A stretch of 64,000 nt of DNA. Source: Oenanthe sinensis (lineage: Eukaryota; Streptophyta; Magnoliopsida; Apiales; Apiaceae). The stretch is taken from the NCBI GenBank assembly GCA_028671895.1, contig CM053796.1:31432860-31496859 (forward strand). Direction: 5' to 3'. The position numbers and the translations under genes were made by a program. Shown in pieces: positions 33,768 to 45,215 of the stretch (position 1 is its first letter; the number at the start of each line of letters is the position of its first letter). The notes beneath the pieces are model-generated. The model ran no database searches, was not told the origin of the DNA, and saw nothing but the letters and a program-made list of their open reading frames with translations.

Positions 33768-36024
33768 TTACAACTTGTGTACGATGAGATTGACCCCATA
33801 CTTAGGCTCTAGAAGTACATCAAACTTGGGAACATGACGATATTTAGGCGAGAGGGAGAAAGAGAATTTTGCCAAGACCAAGGAAAACATAACTTTAAGC
33901 TCCATCATGCCCAGGTTCATTCCAGGACATGTTCGTGGGCCGAGACCGAATGGTATATAAGCCTGCGGGATTTTACAGGCTCCTGAGATCCCATTAGCAA
34001 ATCTCTCTGGGTTAAATTTGAGAGCCTCTGAACCCCAGAGCTGAGGGTCTCGGTGCAGAGCTGCTGCCCATATCCAAATGTTGACTCCTTTTGGAGCACA
34101 CACCTCCTTCGCAATTTGTACATCTGCTATTGCCTCCCGGACTATAAATCCTACGCCTGGATAAAGCCTCAATATTTCCTGAATTATCATTTTTAGCTGC
34201 AGCAAAAGAATCACGATTAGAGTTTGGCTTCGCTGAAATTTGAACGCATAAACCCTAGTACTTAATTATGTTTACTTTAATTCTTATATTATACTTGATA
34301 AATGCTATAGTATTTTTGAGACCCTACTGTCCTTGATGAGACACCTTCAATGGAGTATTTGGTCATCATGGTGTCAATTGTTCGTAATATAAATCTATTA
34401 ATGTTAGGTCATATGTGTTTGTGTGTATAAACATCAAAATCCCAATTATTGTTGTTTGGCTTTTCACGTAACATAGAGATATTGTAGTGAGGGACGTACA
34501 ATTCTCATCTTGCCAAGTTTTTCGGCATCTGGAGTCTGACCTTCACAAACTTCCATTACCTCAGCACGAGCACGAGCTTGCCATTCAGGATGCATTGCCA
34601 ATAACATTAGACCCCAAATTGCAGTGATGCCGGGAACATCCATTGCTACTATGCAGAGCTCCTTGCAATTATCAACTATAAATTGTTGAGGCGTAGATGG
34701 CCCAAGCTCACCATGCTTAGCACCTTCCACTAGAGTTTGTACCATGCTTTCACCTGCCTTTGTTCTACATTTCTTTGCTAAATCTAGGATCATCCAGTAT
34801 ATCTCCTTTTCTAGTCTCCATTGCTCACTTTTTCTCTTGGTGGGAAAAAATCTGAATATTTGAAAGTACAGATGTGTTAATATTTGATCCCCCTCCAAAA
34901 GATATTCTTGCATGAATTTACAACATTAGTTTTTAATGTATCATTGGAGTAAAAGAAATGTATTGGGGTCCTCACCTATAGAAAGGACGGCCATCGAGTA
35001 CTGTAGGTGATCCAGAAGCTTCCATGAGATCCCTACACTTGGAAAACAAGATTTGGTGTGCAACATCATATCCCCCAAACATGACATTGGAGAATATACT
35101 TGAAGTAAATTTCTTCACATAATCGTCCACTCTTATGTCTGCAATCCCACCCTCAGTTTCAACCATTTTCTCCCATGATTTGACAAGTGTGTTCCCAGAT
35201 TCAAGCACTATACTAAGCATGTTCTGAAACAATTAAGTTATCAATACAATGTAAGGATAATTTAAAACAAGTACGAGGGTTGTTCCTGTTCGAGACTGTT
35301 AGATTCACGTATTTGAAATTTATTGGACGACGGGAAATATGTTTGAATACACACCTTAACTTTGTCCACATAGAGAGTAGGGGCAATGGTTTTTCTCTGG
35401 TGAGCCCAAACATCCTTACTTGTCGTGAGAATACCTTTGCCCAGTAGAGGGCCCCGGTCTTTTTGCAAGTAAGATGGCTTCCCCAAGTCTAGTGATTTGC
35501 ATTGATTTATCTTCCTCACCAATTCACCATCTCCTACATACAAAATTTGTACCTTTCCCATAGCAAAAGAAAAGGTTTTTCCTGCCAATTAATATACATT
35601 ACGATTACATCTGCAAAAGCAAAGGCAAGGAAAGTTCTAGAATCCTAGAAGCAAAATTGTATTTATTAAAGAACCATTGTTCTAAAGAAGAAAATTTCTG
35701 AGGTATGAAGAAAGATGTATACATACCAAATTGCTTGGTCCACTGACTGATATGTGGAAGAAGTATAGAGCGACAGTCAAGTGACAGGGGCTCATTTAAT
35801 TTGTAAGTTGAAGCATCTGCTGCCGATACCTTAGACTTGATATTTTGTATGTCAGGAATGTTTCCTAGAACAAGACTAGGTGTAGGACCATCAATTCCTT
35901 GCTTTTGAAGCTTGGCTCGAAGGATTTTAGCGTTCAGGCACAAATCATAAACAGCATATATTATCATGCAAAACGAAAAGAGAACAAATACAGGAAATGC
36001 ACAAGGAAGCAAAGTTATTTCCAT
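33768..36024 (-). CDS. CYP714-like cytochrome P450, five exons, intact
   Basis: Exons on the minus strand: 35727-36024, 35355-35581, 35223-34976, 34851-34500 and 34196-33768, with GT/AG introns. Together they give 1,554 bases in one open frame, 517 residues plus stop. Visible parts: an N-terminal membrane anchor (about 5-27), a hinge GIDGPTPSLVLGNIP, C-helix W158xxxR162, ExxR at 382-385 (EILR), PERF at 438-441 and the heme loop FGLGPRTCPG with Cys465. The pattern fits the CYP72 clan and the CYP714 family, ER-bound monooxygenases that act on gibberellin-related diterpenes or on triterpenes; the substrate here is unknown. The I-helix reads AMDVPG at 327-332, where the usual AGx[DE]T[TS] threonine is Val330 and the next residue Pro. 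Copies I and III are dead neighbours. I chose the ATG at 36024 because it aligns with the starts of copies I and III. Confidence 0.93.
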
Positions 36025-37160
36025 TATTTTTTTGGCAGTCTTGATTGTGCTAATGCTAATAAGTACTCCAATATACATCACTTATGCACCTTTATGAGCA
36101 GAGTATTTACATAGAAGTTTTAGATAACCCAAGTTTTCAATCATTAAGCATAGCTTTACACGAAAATATATGTAGATGGTACATCTGAGTATAACTGTGG
36201 TTATTGTTTGGGATATGAAGACAGATGAGATAAAAATTATGCAGCAGTATTCGGTATTACCGTCAAATAGATTATAACACAAATGACAATGTAGATTCCC
36301 AACGACTACTTTTTATAGCAACAAGAATTAGGGATTTCCTTCTTTAAAAATAGCCGATCATAGAAATTCATATATGCAAACCACCACAACATCAAGAGAT
36401 GGATAATCCGCCACAATATTGCCAGGTATATATAATTAGAAATTTGTGTTAGCAAACCAAAAGCTTCGTTTAGCATTTTACCTTTAGAGTGATTTAACAC
36501 TTGGATAAGAGGAGTCCAGTTTCAGAAAAACAAATATATGTAAGATTTCGTAAAAATTATGCACACCGAAAAAGGGAAATTTTTAATTGTGTCAAGTTAT
36601 CATAATTAGAGAAAGATGTGTATGCGGTTATTCTCATGCACGATATACATTCTTTCTTGTAAATCTTGGCAGCAGCACGTAAACTCTCGGTATAATTTTA
36701 TTTTCTCTCATCAAAATTGATTTCTCCCTCACTTCTTCTTTCCTTCATCTCACGATCTCGCAAATAATCTAACTTGTCTCTGATGCATAAAATTCTCAAT
36801 TTCTCCCCTCTTTCTCATTCATAATAATTTAATATATATAGATTACATCAACAAGTAGAATATCTCTTAATAACGGAAACATAGCTAGGGCATCTATCAT
36901 TAGGGCAAACAATACAAGTCACTGTATGAGACATCTATCATTAAGGGGCAATTTTTTTAAAAAAATTAGGTGATAATTTAGAAATTAAAAAAATTCAAAA
37001 ACTAAGCTGGTTATTTGAAGTCAAAAATAAAAGAAGACATATTTTAATCGGCAAATAGAAAAAGGAGCATATTTTAAATTTTTTATAAGTAAATATAGAT
37101 ATTCATTCATTGTTGTCTAATAATACATATTTCATAAGATGAGCACGAACATCACCCTTT
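36025..37160. other. Upstream region of P450 copy II
   Basis: No gene. About 600 bases next to the start are shared with the upstream region of copy I and probably hold the promoter; I cannot name a TATA box with confidence. A pyrimidine-rich stretch (36700-36830) and an AT-rich stretch follow. Confidence 0.6.
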
Positions 37161-37164
37161 AAAA

Positions 37165-37445
37165 GTTCGTTCTAAATAAGAACAACAAGATCCTCTGTGA
37201 AACCTATGAGCACATTCATTAATATAAAAACAATAAGTCTACATGTTTTAACTAATAACATAAGCTCCTGCAATTTTTAATGACCAAACCAAAAGTTGAA
37301 GTCATGGGTATTTGACTTCTAATAGCTTGAATTGTCAGAGCACAATCAGACTCTATACTGACTTTCGACTAAGAGTTTCTGTTATCGTTATTCCTTCAGC
37401 TAATTCTAGTTTGGAACAACTGAACCAACTTGATAGAAAATACGT
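37165..37445 (-). pseudogene. Relic RNase H-like (RVT_3-type) domain
   Basis: On the minus strand, broken frames read an AEGITITETLS-like segment, then SIESDCALTIQAIRSQIP, then TFGLVIKNCRSL. This is the order of the plant RNase H-like domain found in LINE-type elements and stand-alone genes: the A-E helix, the ESDC catalytic strand and the following helix. Stops and at least one frame change are present. It could be a LINE 3' relic or a decayed host gene fragment. Confidence 0.5.
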
Positions 37446-37756
37446 ACTTCCATTAAGTCGTCATTATGATCACGAGTAGTAAATAGAAAAAGGGGATATG
37501 CTTGAATTCTTTGAAAACTATAAAGTTTTATCCAACTGCAAAAATATTTTTTTGTTCTTGTTCGAAATCGAGCTCAAATTCTTATCAAACCGAGTTGAGT
37601 CGAGCTTATCGAGTTCAAGTTCGAGTTTCATATCGACCTCATATCGACCAGCTCGGTTCATTAATAGTCCTAAATTAAAGATGAAATTGAGATGTATAAG
37701 TTGATTGTATGTGGTACAACTATATGTTATATAAAAGTTATATTGTAAATAGGATT

Positions 37757-38492
37757 CTTGCTTTGTCCATGCAAAGAGTTGGAGCAATGGTTTCCTTTGG
37801 TGAGTCCAAACCTCTTGTTCATTGTGAGAAGACCCTTGCCCAATAGAAGGTCCCGGCCCTTCTGCAAGTAAGATGGCTTCCCCAGGTCTAATGATCTACA
37901 AAGACTTTTCTGTTTTACCAATTAACCATCTCCTATAAACAAAATTTGTATATTTTCCGGTGCAAAAGAAAAAGTTTTTCCTGCTATTAAAACATACTCT
38001 TTTATTTAAATTTTAATTAAAATATTTTTAATATATTCAAAACTCTTTTTATTAATAAAAATTTATTAATGATTTTCACGGGTTATTAATCTATGTTAAT
38101 TAATATAAATATATAACAATATATTAATTAGACATTAAACACATGATATAAATATGATTCAAAACTAATTTATCTCATGTACAACATTACATAAAAAATA
38201 TTAATAACATAAATAATTAAATTAAATATTTAATTCATTTAAAATATATAATATATTATTTATTACTTTTCTCCCGTGCATTGCACGAGTTATAGCATAG
38301 TATAATATTATCGGTGAACAGTTATATAAAAGAAGGATATAGATATATAGTAGGACCATCGATTCCTTGCTTTTGTAACTTCGCCCTGAGAATTTTAGCT
38401 TTTAGGCACAGATCACAGGAAACATATATAACCATGCAAAAGAAAAACAAAAGGATCGAAGAGAATGCATAAAAAATTAGAGAATGTTCCAT
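37757..38492 (-). pseudogene. CYP714-like cytochrome P450 copy III, fragment
   Basis: Two pieces are left. One is the start of exon 1 (38353-38492): an ATG, a membrane-anchor segment and KILRAKLQKQGIDGPT. The other is exon 2 (about 37757-37980), with SLDLGKPSYLQKG and GKGLLT, one stop (after FIGDG) and a frameshift. Between them, the rest of exon 1 and intron 1 are replaced by an AT-rich insert that ends in a Helitron-like hairpin. No later exons were found. Gene order and orientation are the same as for copies I and II. Confidence 0.88.
37985..38308 (+). mobile_element. Helitron-like insert in P450 copy III
   Basis: AT-rich insert of about 320 bases. Its right end has the hairpin CCGTGCATTGCACG and a tail (GTTATAGCATAGT) that aligns base for base with the Helitron terminus at 30392-30420, except that CTAG has become ATAG. 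The left part (about 37988-38070) is repeated at about 63491-63570. The 5' end is not certain, so the element class is inferred from the 3' end only. Confidence 0.55.
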
Positions 38493-39169
38493 TGTTATTA
38501 TTCATATATTTTTGGTGCTATTAATTTGTGCTTGATTGTGCTTCCCAACTGAAAAATGATACACCATATATAAGGAGGGCTTCATGCCAAATTAATCAAT
38601 AAACAACCATATGAAGTTGAACGCCAAACTAATCGATAAACAGCCAAATTTTATTGTAGTTACTCTTACCGAGCCTAACTATGTTCCATCAAACCATTTC
38701 TCTGTTAATAACGGCTTTAAAATGATTCCCTAAATCTAACTAGGTTAAAAAAAGTTGAAGTCGATGTAAAAAATCAAACAACTTATATTGTGAAAGAGAG
38801 AGTACTGAATAATTAGGAAAGGTAAAGAAACACGGAGGAAGAAAGTTTGTGTACTTTTCATGTATAAGATTAATAAGTTAAAATTGCATGTCATACGTAC
38901 ATTCAGCACTACCCCAAGAAATTATCTACTTGTGGTGATTCATTTACTGGTACTGATGGCACCAAGTTCTGAAAGAACTCCCCAAACACGTAATGCCATA
39001 TTTTTTGTTAAATACCTGCTGCTGATTATGCATGTTACATCTTTTCAATGTAAAAACCAAGTTTAGTCTTTTATATCACTTTTTATTGTGATTCAAGTAT
39101 TCAACCCTTTCTATATAGTTTAGGTATGTGATTATCATATATTCATTTATTTTAATCACTGTTTCACAA
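38493..39169. other. Intergenic sequence, no gene seen
   Basis: AT-rich sequence with no recognisable domain on either strand. A 68-codon open frame at 38860-39066 has no family features. Confidence 0.5.
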
Positions 39170-39300
39170 TGGCTGGAACAAATGGTTACGATTGTTCAAT
39201 AAATTATTATTCAAAAAGCTGATGTAGCAGCAGATACGTTGAGTCGAAAAGAGAGGTTAATTAAATCTAATGATATCATCACTGGAATTAGTGAAAAAAT
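39170..39300 (+). pseudogene. Relic chromovirus-type Gypsy RNase H end
   Basis: The plus strand reads a YDCSINYY segment and then KADVAADTLSRKERL, the conserved end of the Ty3/Gypsy RNase H domain (normally K-A-N-x-V-A-D-A-L-S-R-K). The surroundings are frame-broken. The Tat element at 39541 inserted downstream of this relic. Confidence 0.5.
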
Positions 39301-39540
39301 CTGAAGTAATATATTCATTTCCGGAACTTATTTGGAATTGCGATATTGAGATCCAGTTTGATTCACGAGATACAAGAACATAAGCGGATCTTGTTGACAG
39401 AAAAGGAAAATAAAATACTAAATGTCAATTAGATAATGAAGATTTGCTCACAGGATTTGCATAATGCAAGAAAGGAAGCACCACAATGCATCGTGGCGTT
39501 CAAAAACTTTTTTGGTAGCTGAATATGAAGCGCAGATTTG

Positions 39541-40133
39541 TGTTGGGGTGAATTTTCACATGTCCGACGACAACATTCTGCTGTCGACAACAAGGACAGG
39601 ACGAAGGCAGTGGTGTCCGACGACAACTCAGCAGACGCTAGAAACAGTCAAGCAACCCTCCTAAATTTTAGGAAAAGATAACTCTCTTTTTTCAAATCAA
39701 TAAGATCGTGGAGAAATGGTTTCCTATCATCAAGGCACGTGCAAATGGAGTTAAATACAACAAAATATCACTACATTATCACGATACATACACAATACAC
39801 ATCACATTACACCTCGACTCTACCTCAACAACATTATTACCTAGCAATTGATGTCTAGAGCTGACTTTCCCATTTTTCTTCATTGTAACTTCATCTTCTT
39901 TAGTTGTAAACATTGTAACATCATTATAGTGGATCACATTTGGTTGGGAAAGGTCCCACCCGCGGTTTTTACCTCTCAACGGGGGTTTTCCGCGTCACCA
40001 ATCGCTTGTGTCTTGTTCTTTCTTTATTCTTGTCGATTTCTATTGTGTTCTTGTTCTTTGCTTATTCATACAAATTAAACTCACTTTAAATTATATAGAC
40101 TTAATCTTTAACCTACAAAAATTTACCAAAACA
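39541..40133 (+). repeat. Tat element 5' LTR
   Basis: Begins TGTTGGGGTG and ends CCAAAACA. It matches 49351-49942 with about 29 differences, counted by eye. It is C- and A-rich and has no gene. Confidence 0.96.
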
Positions 40134-40136
40134 GTT

Positions 40137-40154
40137 TGGCGCCGTCTATGAGAA
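40137..40154 (+). other. Tat element primer-binding site
   Basis: TGGCGCCGTCTATGAGAA follows the LTR end after three bases. It is the form seen in Tat-lineage elements (usually TGGCGCCGTCTGTGGGAA). I do not assign the tRNA. Confidence 0.85.
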
Positions 40155-40195
40155 ACTAGTTAAGAATCTAATTATTTTTCGGTGATACATTCGAT

Positions 40196-42059
40196 ATGAC
40201 CAACGACCCCCTACGAGCAGGCTCTTCAAATCCAGGTGATGATATGGTTAGTGACGAAGAGATGATCTTTGCCATCAAGAAATTACAAGCTGATATGAAT
40301 GCCATGAGATCAGAAAAATTGACGGCAACAAGTTACGCGGACTCACCATTCTCTGACGACATTGCTTTGGTCGACATATCTAAACGATTCTCAGTTCCCA
40401 ACATGAAACCCTATGACGGCTCGACAGATCCTCAAGAGTACATGGCCCAGTATAAGCAACGTATGTTTACGGTGCCTATACCAAAAGACTTAAGAGAGCC
40501 TTGTATGTGTAAAGGCTTTGGATCAACGCTGTCAGGTCCAGCATTGCAATGGTTTGTGGGCCTTTAATCTACAGTTTGTGTCTAGCAGACTATTTGAAAA
40601 GACAATAAGTGACCTATATCGTGTCGTCCAGAGGTATAGGAAACCTTTGAGGGAGTACCTAACAAGATTCAACAGGGAAAAAGTTACTATCACGAATTGT
40701 GACATCCCGACGGCTATTGAGGCATTTTGTCGAGGGCTGGTAAGAGATTCACCACTCTATGATGAACTGACAAAGTATCCATGCAGGACCATGGACGACG
40801 TGCAAGCAAAGGCAATGGCTCAAGTAATATTGGAAGAGGACAGGAGGGAAGATGATGACAGCTATTACCATCCAAACAGGAAAATATCAATTCAGAAAGC
40901 AAAAGACTACAAGCCCTATGCGAGAAGTGGACGTGAGGTTCATCGTGTCAACTCAACACAAGGGCGGACAGATTGGAGAAAAGATCTAAATCTGCCACCA
41001 ACCTTCGACAGCTACGGCTTCAACATCAATCCGACTACATTGGTTAGAGAATTCAGCAAGTTGGGGAACGTCGTCAAGTGGCCCCCGAAGTCAAGTAAAC
41101 CAAGAGCTAACCCGGATTCCAAGTTATGGTGTGATTTTCATGGAGACTACGGACACAAGGCATATGACTGTGTTGCACTGAGGAGGGAGATACAAGCTCT
41201 TGTCAAGAGAGGGTACCTGATAGAGCACATGTCGAGACAGAAAACTGATCATGTTGAACGAGACGTGACACCGACGAGACAGCTACAACCACCTCCACAA
41301 CACCATAAAGTCATTAATTATATAGTAGGGGGATCTGAGGTGTGTGGGATGACCTACTTACAAGCTAAAAGAATAGCAAGAGAGCCTACAAAGAGGGTGC
41401 TACGTGCCGACATAGCTGACATCAATATACCTACCATCCAGTTTGACGAGACTAACAGGGATCATGTCGCCGAACCACAACATGACTGTTTGGTCATTTC
41501 ATTACCCATAGGCAACTGCCTAATTAAGAGAATTTTATTGGATAACGGGAGTGTTGTAAACATCATGATGCTCGGAACATTACACCAAATGGGACTGACG
41601 GAAGCAGACATCGTAAAAAAAACTATAACATTAGTGGGGTTTAGCGGAGAAATGAATAAGACCATTGGTGAAATAGCCCTGCCCACGTATGCACAAGGAG
41701 TTAATTTGCTACAAAAATTCTTAATAATCGACTGCCAATCGACCTACAACATTATCCTGGGCAGGCCATGGATTCATGACTTAAAGGCAATTCCGTCAAC
41801 GTATCATCAAGTTAACAAGTTTTCGACGCCTTGGGGGGTGCAACAGATTCGAGGAGATCAGAATACAGCAAGGGAATGTTACAAGACATGTCTCAAGCCT
41901 ACTATCCAACATGAAAGAAAAATCACACCTGTCATCGCAACAACAGATCCTGAGAAGTTGACAGAGGTCAGCTTGGCGTCGGACGACAAGAAGTTATTGA
42001 TTGGTGATGATGTATCTGCTGAAGTAGATGCTAATTTGGTTGAGTTCTTGACGACATAG
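40196..42059 (+). pseudogene. Tat gag and protease, broken
   Basis: The N-terminus (MTNDPLRAGSSNPGDDM) leads to KRFSVPNMKPYDGSTDPQEY and STLSGPALQWF, the usual Tat gag capsid pattern. A frame change at about 40520-40565 breaks it. The second frame runs open for 513 codons through a FCRGLV segment, the knuckle WCDFHGDYGHKAYDC (about 41130) and a retropepsin-like protease (LLDNGSVVNIMMLGTLHQMG near 41535, where the usual D[TS]G is DNG). The protease ends in the NIILGRPWIHDLKAIPS segment. A stop at 42057-42059 cuts it from RT. The DNG triplet suggests a damaged protease active site, although Tat proteases vary here. Confidence 0.9.
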
Positions 42060-45000
42060 TTAGACGCCTTCGTATGGGATCACGAGGATATCATGGGCAT
42101 CAGTCCTGACGTGATCACACATAAGCTCAGCATTGATCCTAACCATGCACCCGTCCAACAGAAAAGGAGGAAGTTTGGCTTTGAAAGAAACAAGATCATT
42201 AATGATGAAATAAGCAGGTTATTAAAGACGGGCATGATATGAGAGGTAGATTATCCAAAATGGTTGGCGAATGTGGTAATAGTACAAAAAAAGAAAGGGA
42301 AATGAGGGGTCTGTGTTGATTATACGGACTTAAATAAAGCCTGCCCAAAAGATCTGTATCCACTACCTCACATCGACACCATGGTAGACTCGACAGCGGG
42401 GCATGAGCTGCTGACATTTCTCGACGCATCGAGTGGCTTTAATCAGATACAGATGGACCCGCTCGACGCTGAAAAGACAGCATTCATAACAGACAATGGG
42501 ATATATTGTTACATAGCCATGCCTTTTGGACTGAGAAATGCAGGGGCAACCTTTCAACGTTTGGTAAATAAGATGTTCAAGGATCAAATCAGACGCACGA
42601 TGGAGGTATATATCGATGACATGGTGATAAAATCAAAGAACGCTGCGGATCATGTCCGAGACTTGGCGGAAGCCTTTGACATATTGTGTGCATATAACAT
42701 GAAGCTCAATCCGGCAAAATGTAACTTTACCGTCTCATCAGGAAAGTTTTTGGGTCACATGGTAAGAAGAAGGGGTATAGAAGCGAGTCCTAAATAAATA
42801 AAAGTAAATTTTGACTTGACGTCCCTAACATGTGTCAAAGACGTCCAGAAGCTGACGGGAAAAGTGGCAGCATTGAATAGATTCATTTCATGGTCATCGG
42901 ATAGATGCAAGTTGTTCTATGACGTCTTGAGAAAAAATAAAGGTTTTCATTGGACAGAGAAACATGAACAAGCATTTGAAGAACTGAAAAAGTATTTGAC
43001 GACGGTACCCCTATTGTCGAAGCCAACACCAAGGGAAACACTTTACGTTTACTTGTCAGTAACGGAACATGCCGTGAGTGAGGTGTTAGTGAAAGAGGAA
43101 AGGGGGATGCAGTCACCTATTTACTATATAAGCAAAAGTCTATTGGATGCTGAAACGAGGTACTCGTCCTTGGAAAAGTTAGTACTTGCGTTGGCAGTCA
43201 CATCTACAAAGTTGCGACATTACTTTGAGTCTAATAAGATTTGTGTCAAGACAAACTACCCGTTGAGGACGGTGCTGAGCAGACCAGAACTTACCGGACG
43301 AATGGCAAAGTGGTCGGTACGCATGAGCGTGTATGATATTGTTTACGAACCACGAACAGCGATTAAGGCACAAGTTTTGGGTGATTTTGTGGCTGATTTT
43401 AGTCCAAGCATGTCAACACAAGTTGAAGAAGAATTACAATAATTGGTCTCAAGGACGGAAGTACAACCACGGTCCTTGTACACGGATGGGGCTTCCAACG
43501 TCAACGGGACATGACTTGGACTTGTCCTCAAATCGCCACAGGGGGATACTATGGTGTATTCCATATGTTGTGAATTTAAGGCAACAAATAATGAAGCATA
43601 GTATAAAGCATTAATTATTGGTTTGGGAACGGCTAAAAATTTGAAGGTCAAACACATTGAGGTCAACTGTGACTCACTATTAATTGTTAACCACGTCAAC
43701 GATTCGTATGAAGAAAATGACATCAAGATGGTGACATATTTGAACATTGTCAAAGAGTTACAAGGTGGATTCGACAGCTTCATAATCTGACAAGTCCCAC
43801 GAGAAATGAACACTCAGGCCGACGCCTTGGCAGGCTTGGGGTCAGTATTTCGACATGTTAGCCTATCCAACGTCCCTATTATTCATGTCCTACAACCATC
43901 CACTAGCAGGTCAATGAACATACAGGACGTCATGGTCTCAGATGATGCCGTTGACGTTGAGGTGCAGCCGCCGCCGAGTTGGATGACAAAATACAAAGAG
44001 TATATTCTAACCGGTGTCCTGCATATGGACAAGAACGAGGCTAGGGCATTCAGGATGAAGTCATCTAGGTTCGTGGTTTATGATGGTGTATTATTTAAAA
44101 AGTCTGTGACAGATTTATTGCAAAGATGTTTGGAAAAGGCAGAATCTGAACAAGTCCTACGAGACCTTCACGAAGGAGAGTGTGGCAATCATTCTGGTAG
44201 AAGGAATCTATCTTGCAAGGTATTGCGAATGGGTTACTATTGGCCAACGGTAAAGCAAGATGCTATTGAATATGTCAAGAAATGCGACGTCTGCCAGAGA
44301 CATGCTCCTATTATTCATCAGCCCTCTGAACAATTACACATATTCATACCTTTGTGGCCCTTCATGAAGTGGGGTATGGACATAGTTGGGAAAATGCCAC
44401 CGGCTCCCGGGCAGAAAGTTTTTATGTTAGCAGTAACAGACTACTTCTCAAAGTGGATTGAAGTGGAAGCTTTCCGACAGGTAAAGTCAAATGAGGTAAT
44501 TTCCCTTATTAAGAGGAATATCATTTGTAAGTTTAGTGTCCCATATGAGATTGTCTGTGACAACGGATCACAATTCATAAGTTACAAGACAGAAGCATTC
44601 TGTCGACAATAGAACATCACACTGATCAAGTCAATGCCAAGGTACCCACAAGTAAATGGACAAGCGGAGTCAAGAAATAAGATAATTATTAACAACCTCA
44701 AAAAGAGGTTGACATCCCACAAAGGACGCTGGGTGGAAGAATTACCTTGGGTCTTGTGGTCGGACATGACGACACCCAAGACATCAAAAGGATAGACACC
44801 TTTTAGTCTCGTTTATGGAACTGAAGATGTCCTACCTACAGAGGTGATCATGCTTACAGCTAGGTACGGATTCTTGAATATTGAAACCAACAAGACTGAG
44901 CTGTCACATGACCTAGACACAATAGATGAGTTACGCAACATGGCTGCAATACGTATGACGTCTTATCAATAACAAGTCGCCAATGCTTACAACAAAAATG

Positions 45001-45215
45001 TCTACGTTAGGACATTCCAGGTAGGAGACATGGTAATGAGGAAGGTGTTCCAGAACACTATCGACAAGAATGCTGGAAAATTTGTGGACACATGGGAAGG
45101 TTCATACTTAATTGATACAGTCGTCGGACGAGGCATGTACAGGTTATCGACACTCGATGGCGAGTAGGTCACGAGAAGTTGGAACGCACTTCACCTCAAG
45201 AAATATCACATGTAG
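42060..45215 (+). pseudogene. Tat RT, RNase H, second RNase H and integrase, broken
   Basis: One frame holds the whole pol end, interrupted by stops near 42239, 42304, 42795, 43440, 43512, 43598, 43788, 44610, 44793, 44970 and 45165. RT motifs include VDYTDLNKACPKDLYPLP, FLDASSGFNQIQM and the catalytic VYIDDMVIKS. RNase H follows (LDAETRYSSLEKLVLAL). A second, archaeal-type RNase H comes next (SLYTDGASNVNGT ... GLVLKSPQGD, 43480-43800), a known Tat-lineage acquisition. The integrase has a zinc region (HEGECGNHSG ... CDVCQRH), first Asp in WGMDIVG, second Asp in CDNGSQF, Glu in QVNGQAES and a chromodomain-free tail. The end HLKKYHM is typical. Confidence 0.93.

Noticed and set aside
37498..37787. 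Short open frames on both strands near P450 copy III
   Set aside because: Low-complexity sequence without domain features.
38860..39066. 68-codon open frame
   Set aside because: No recognisable family, no context and no composition change; chance frame is likely.
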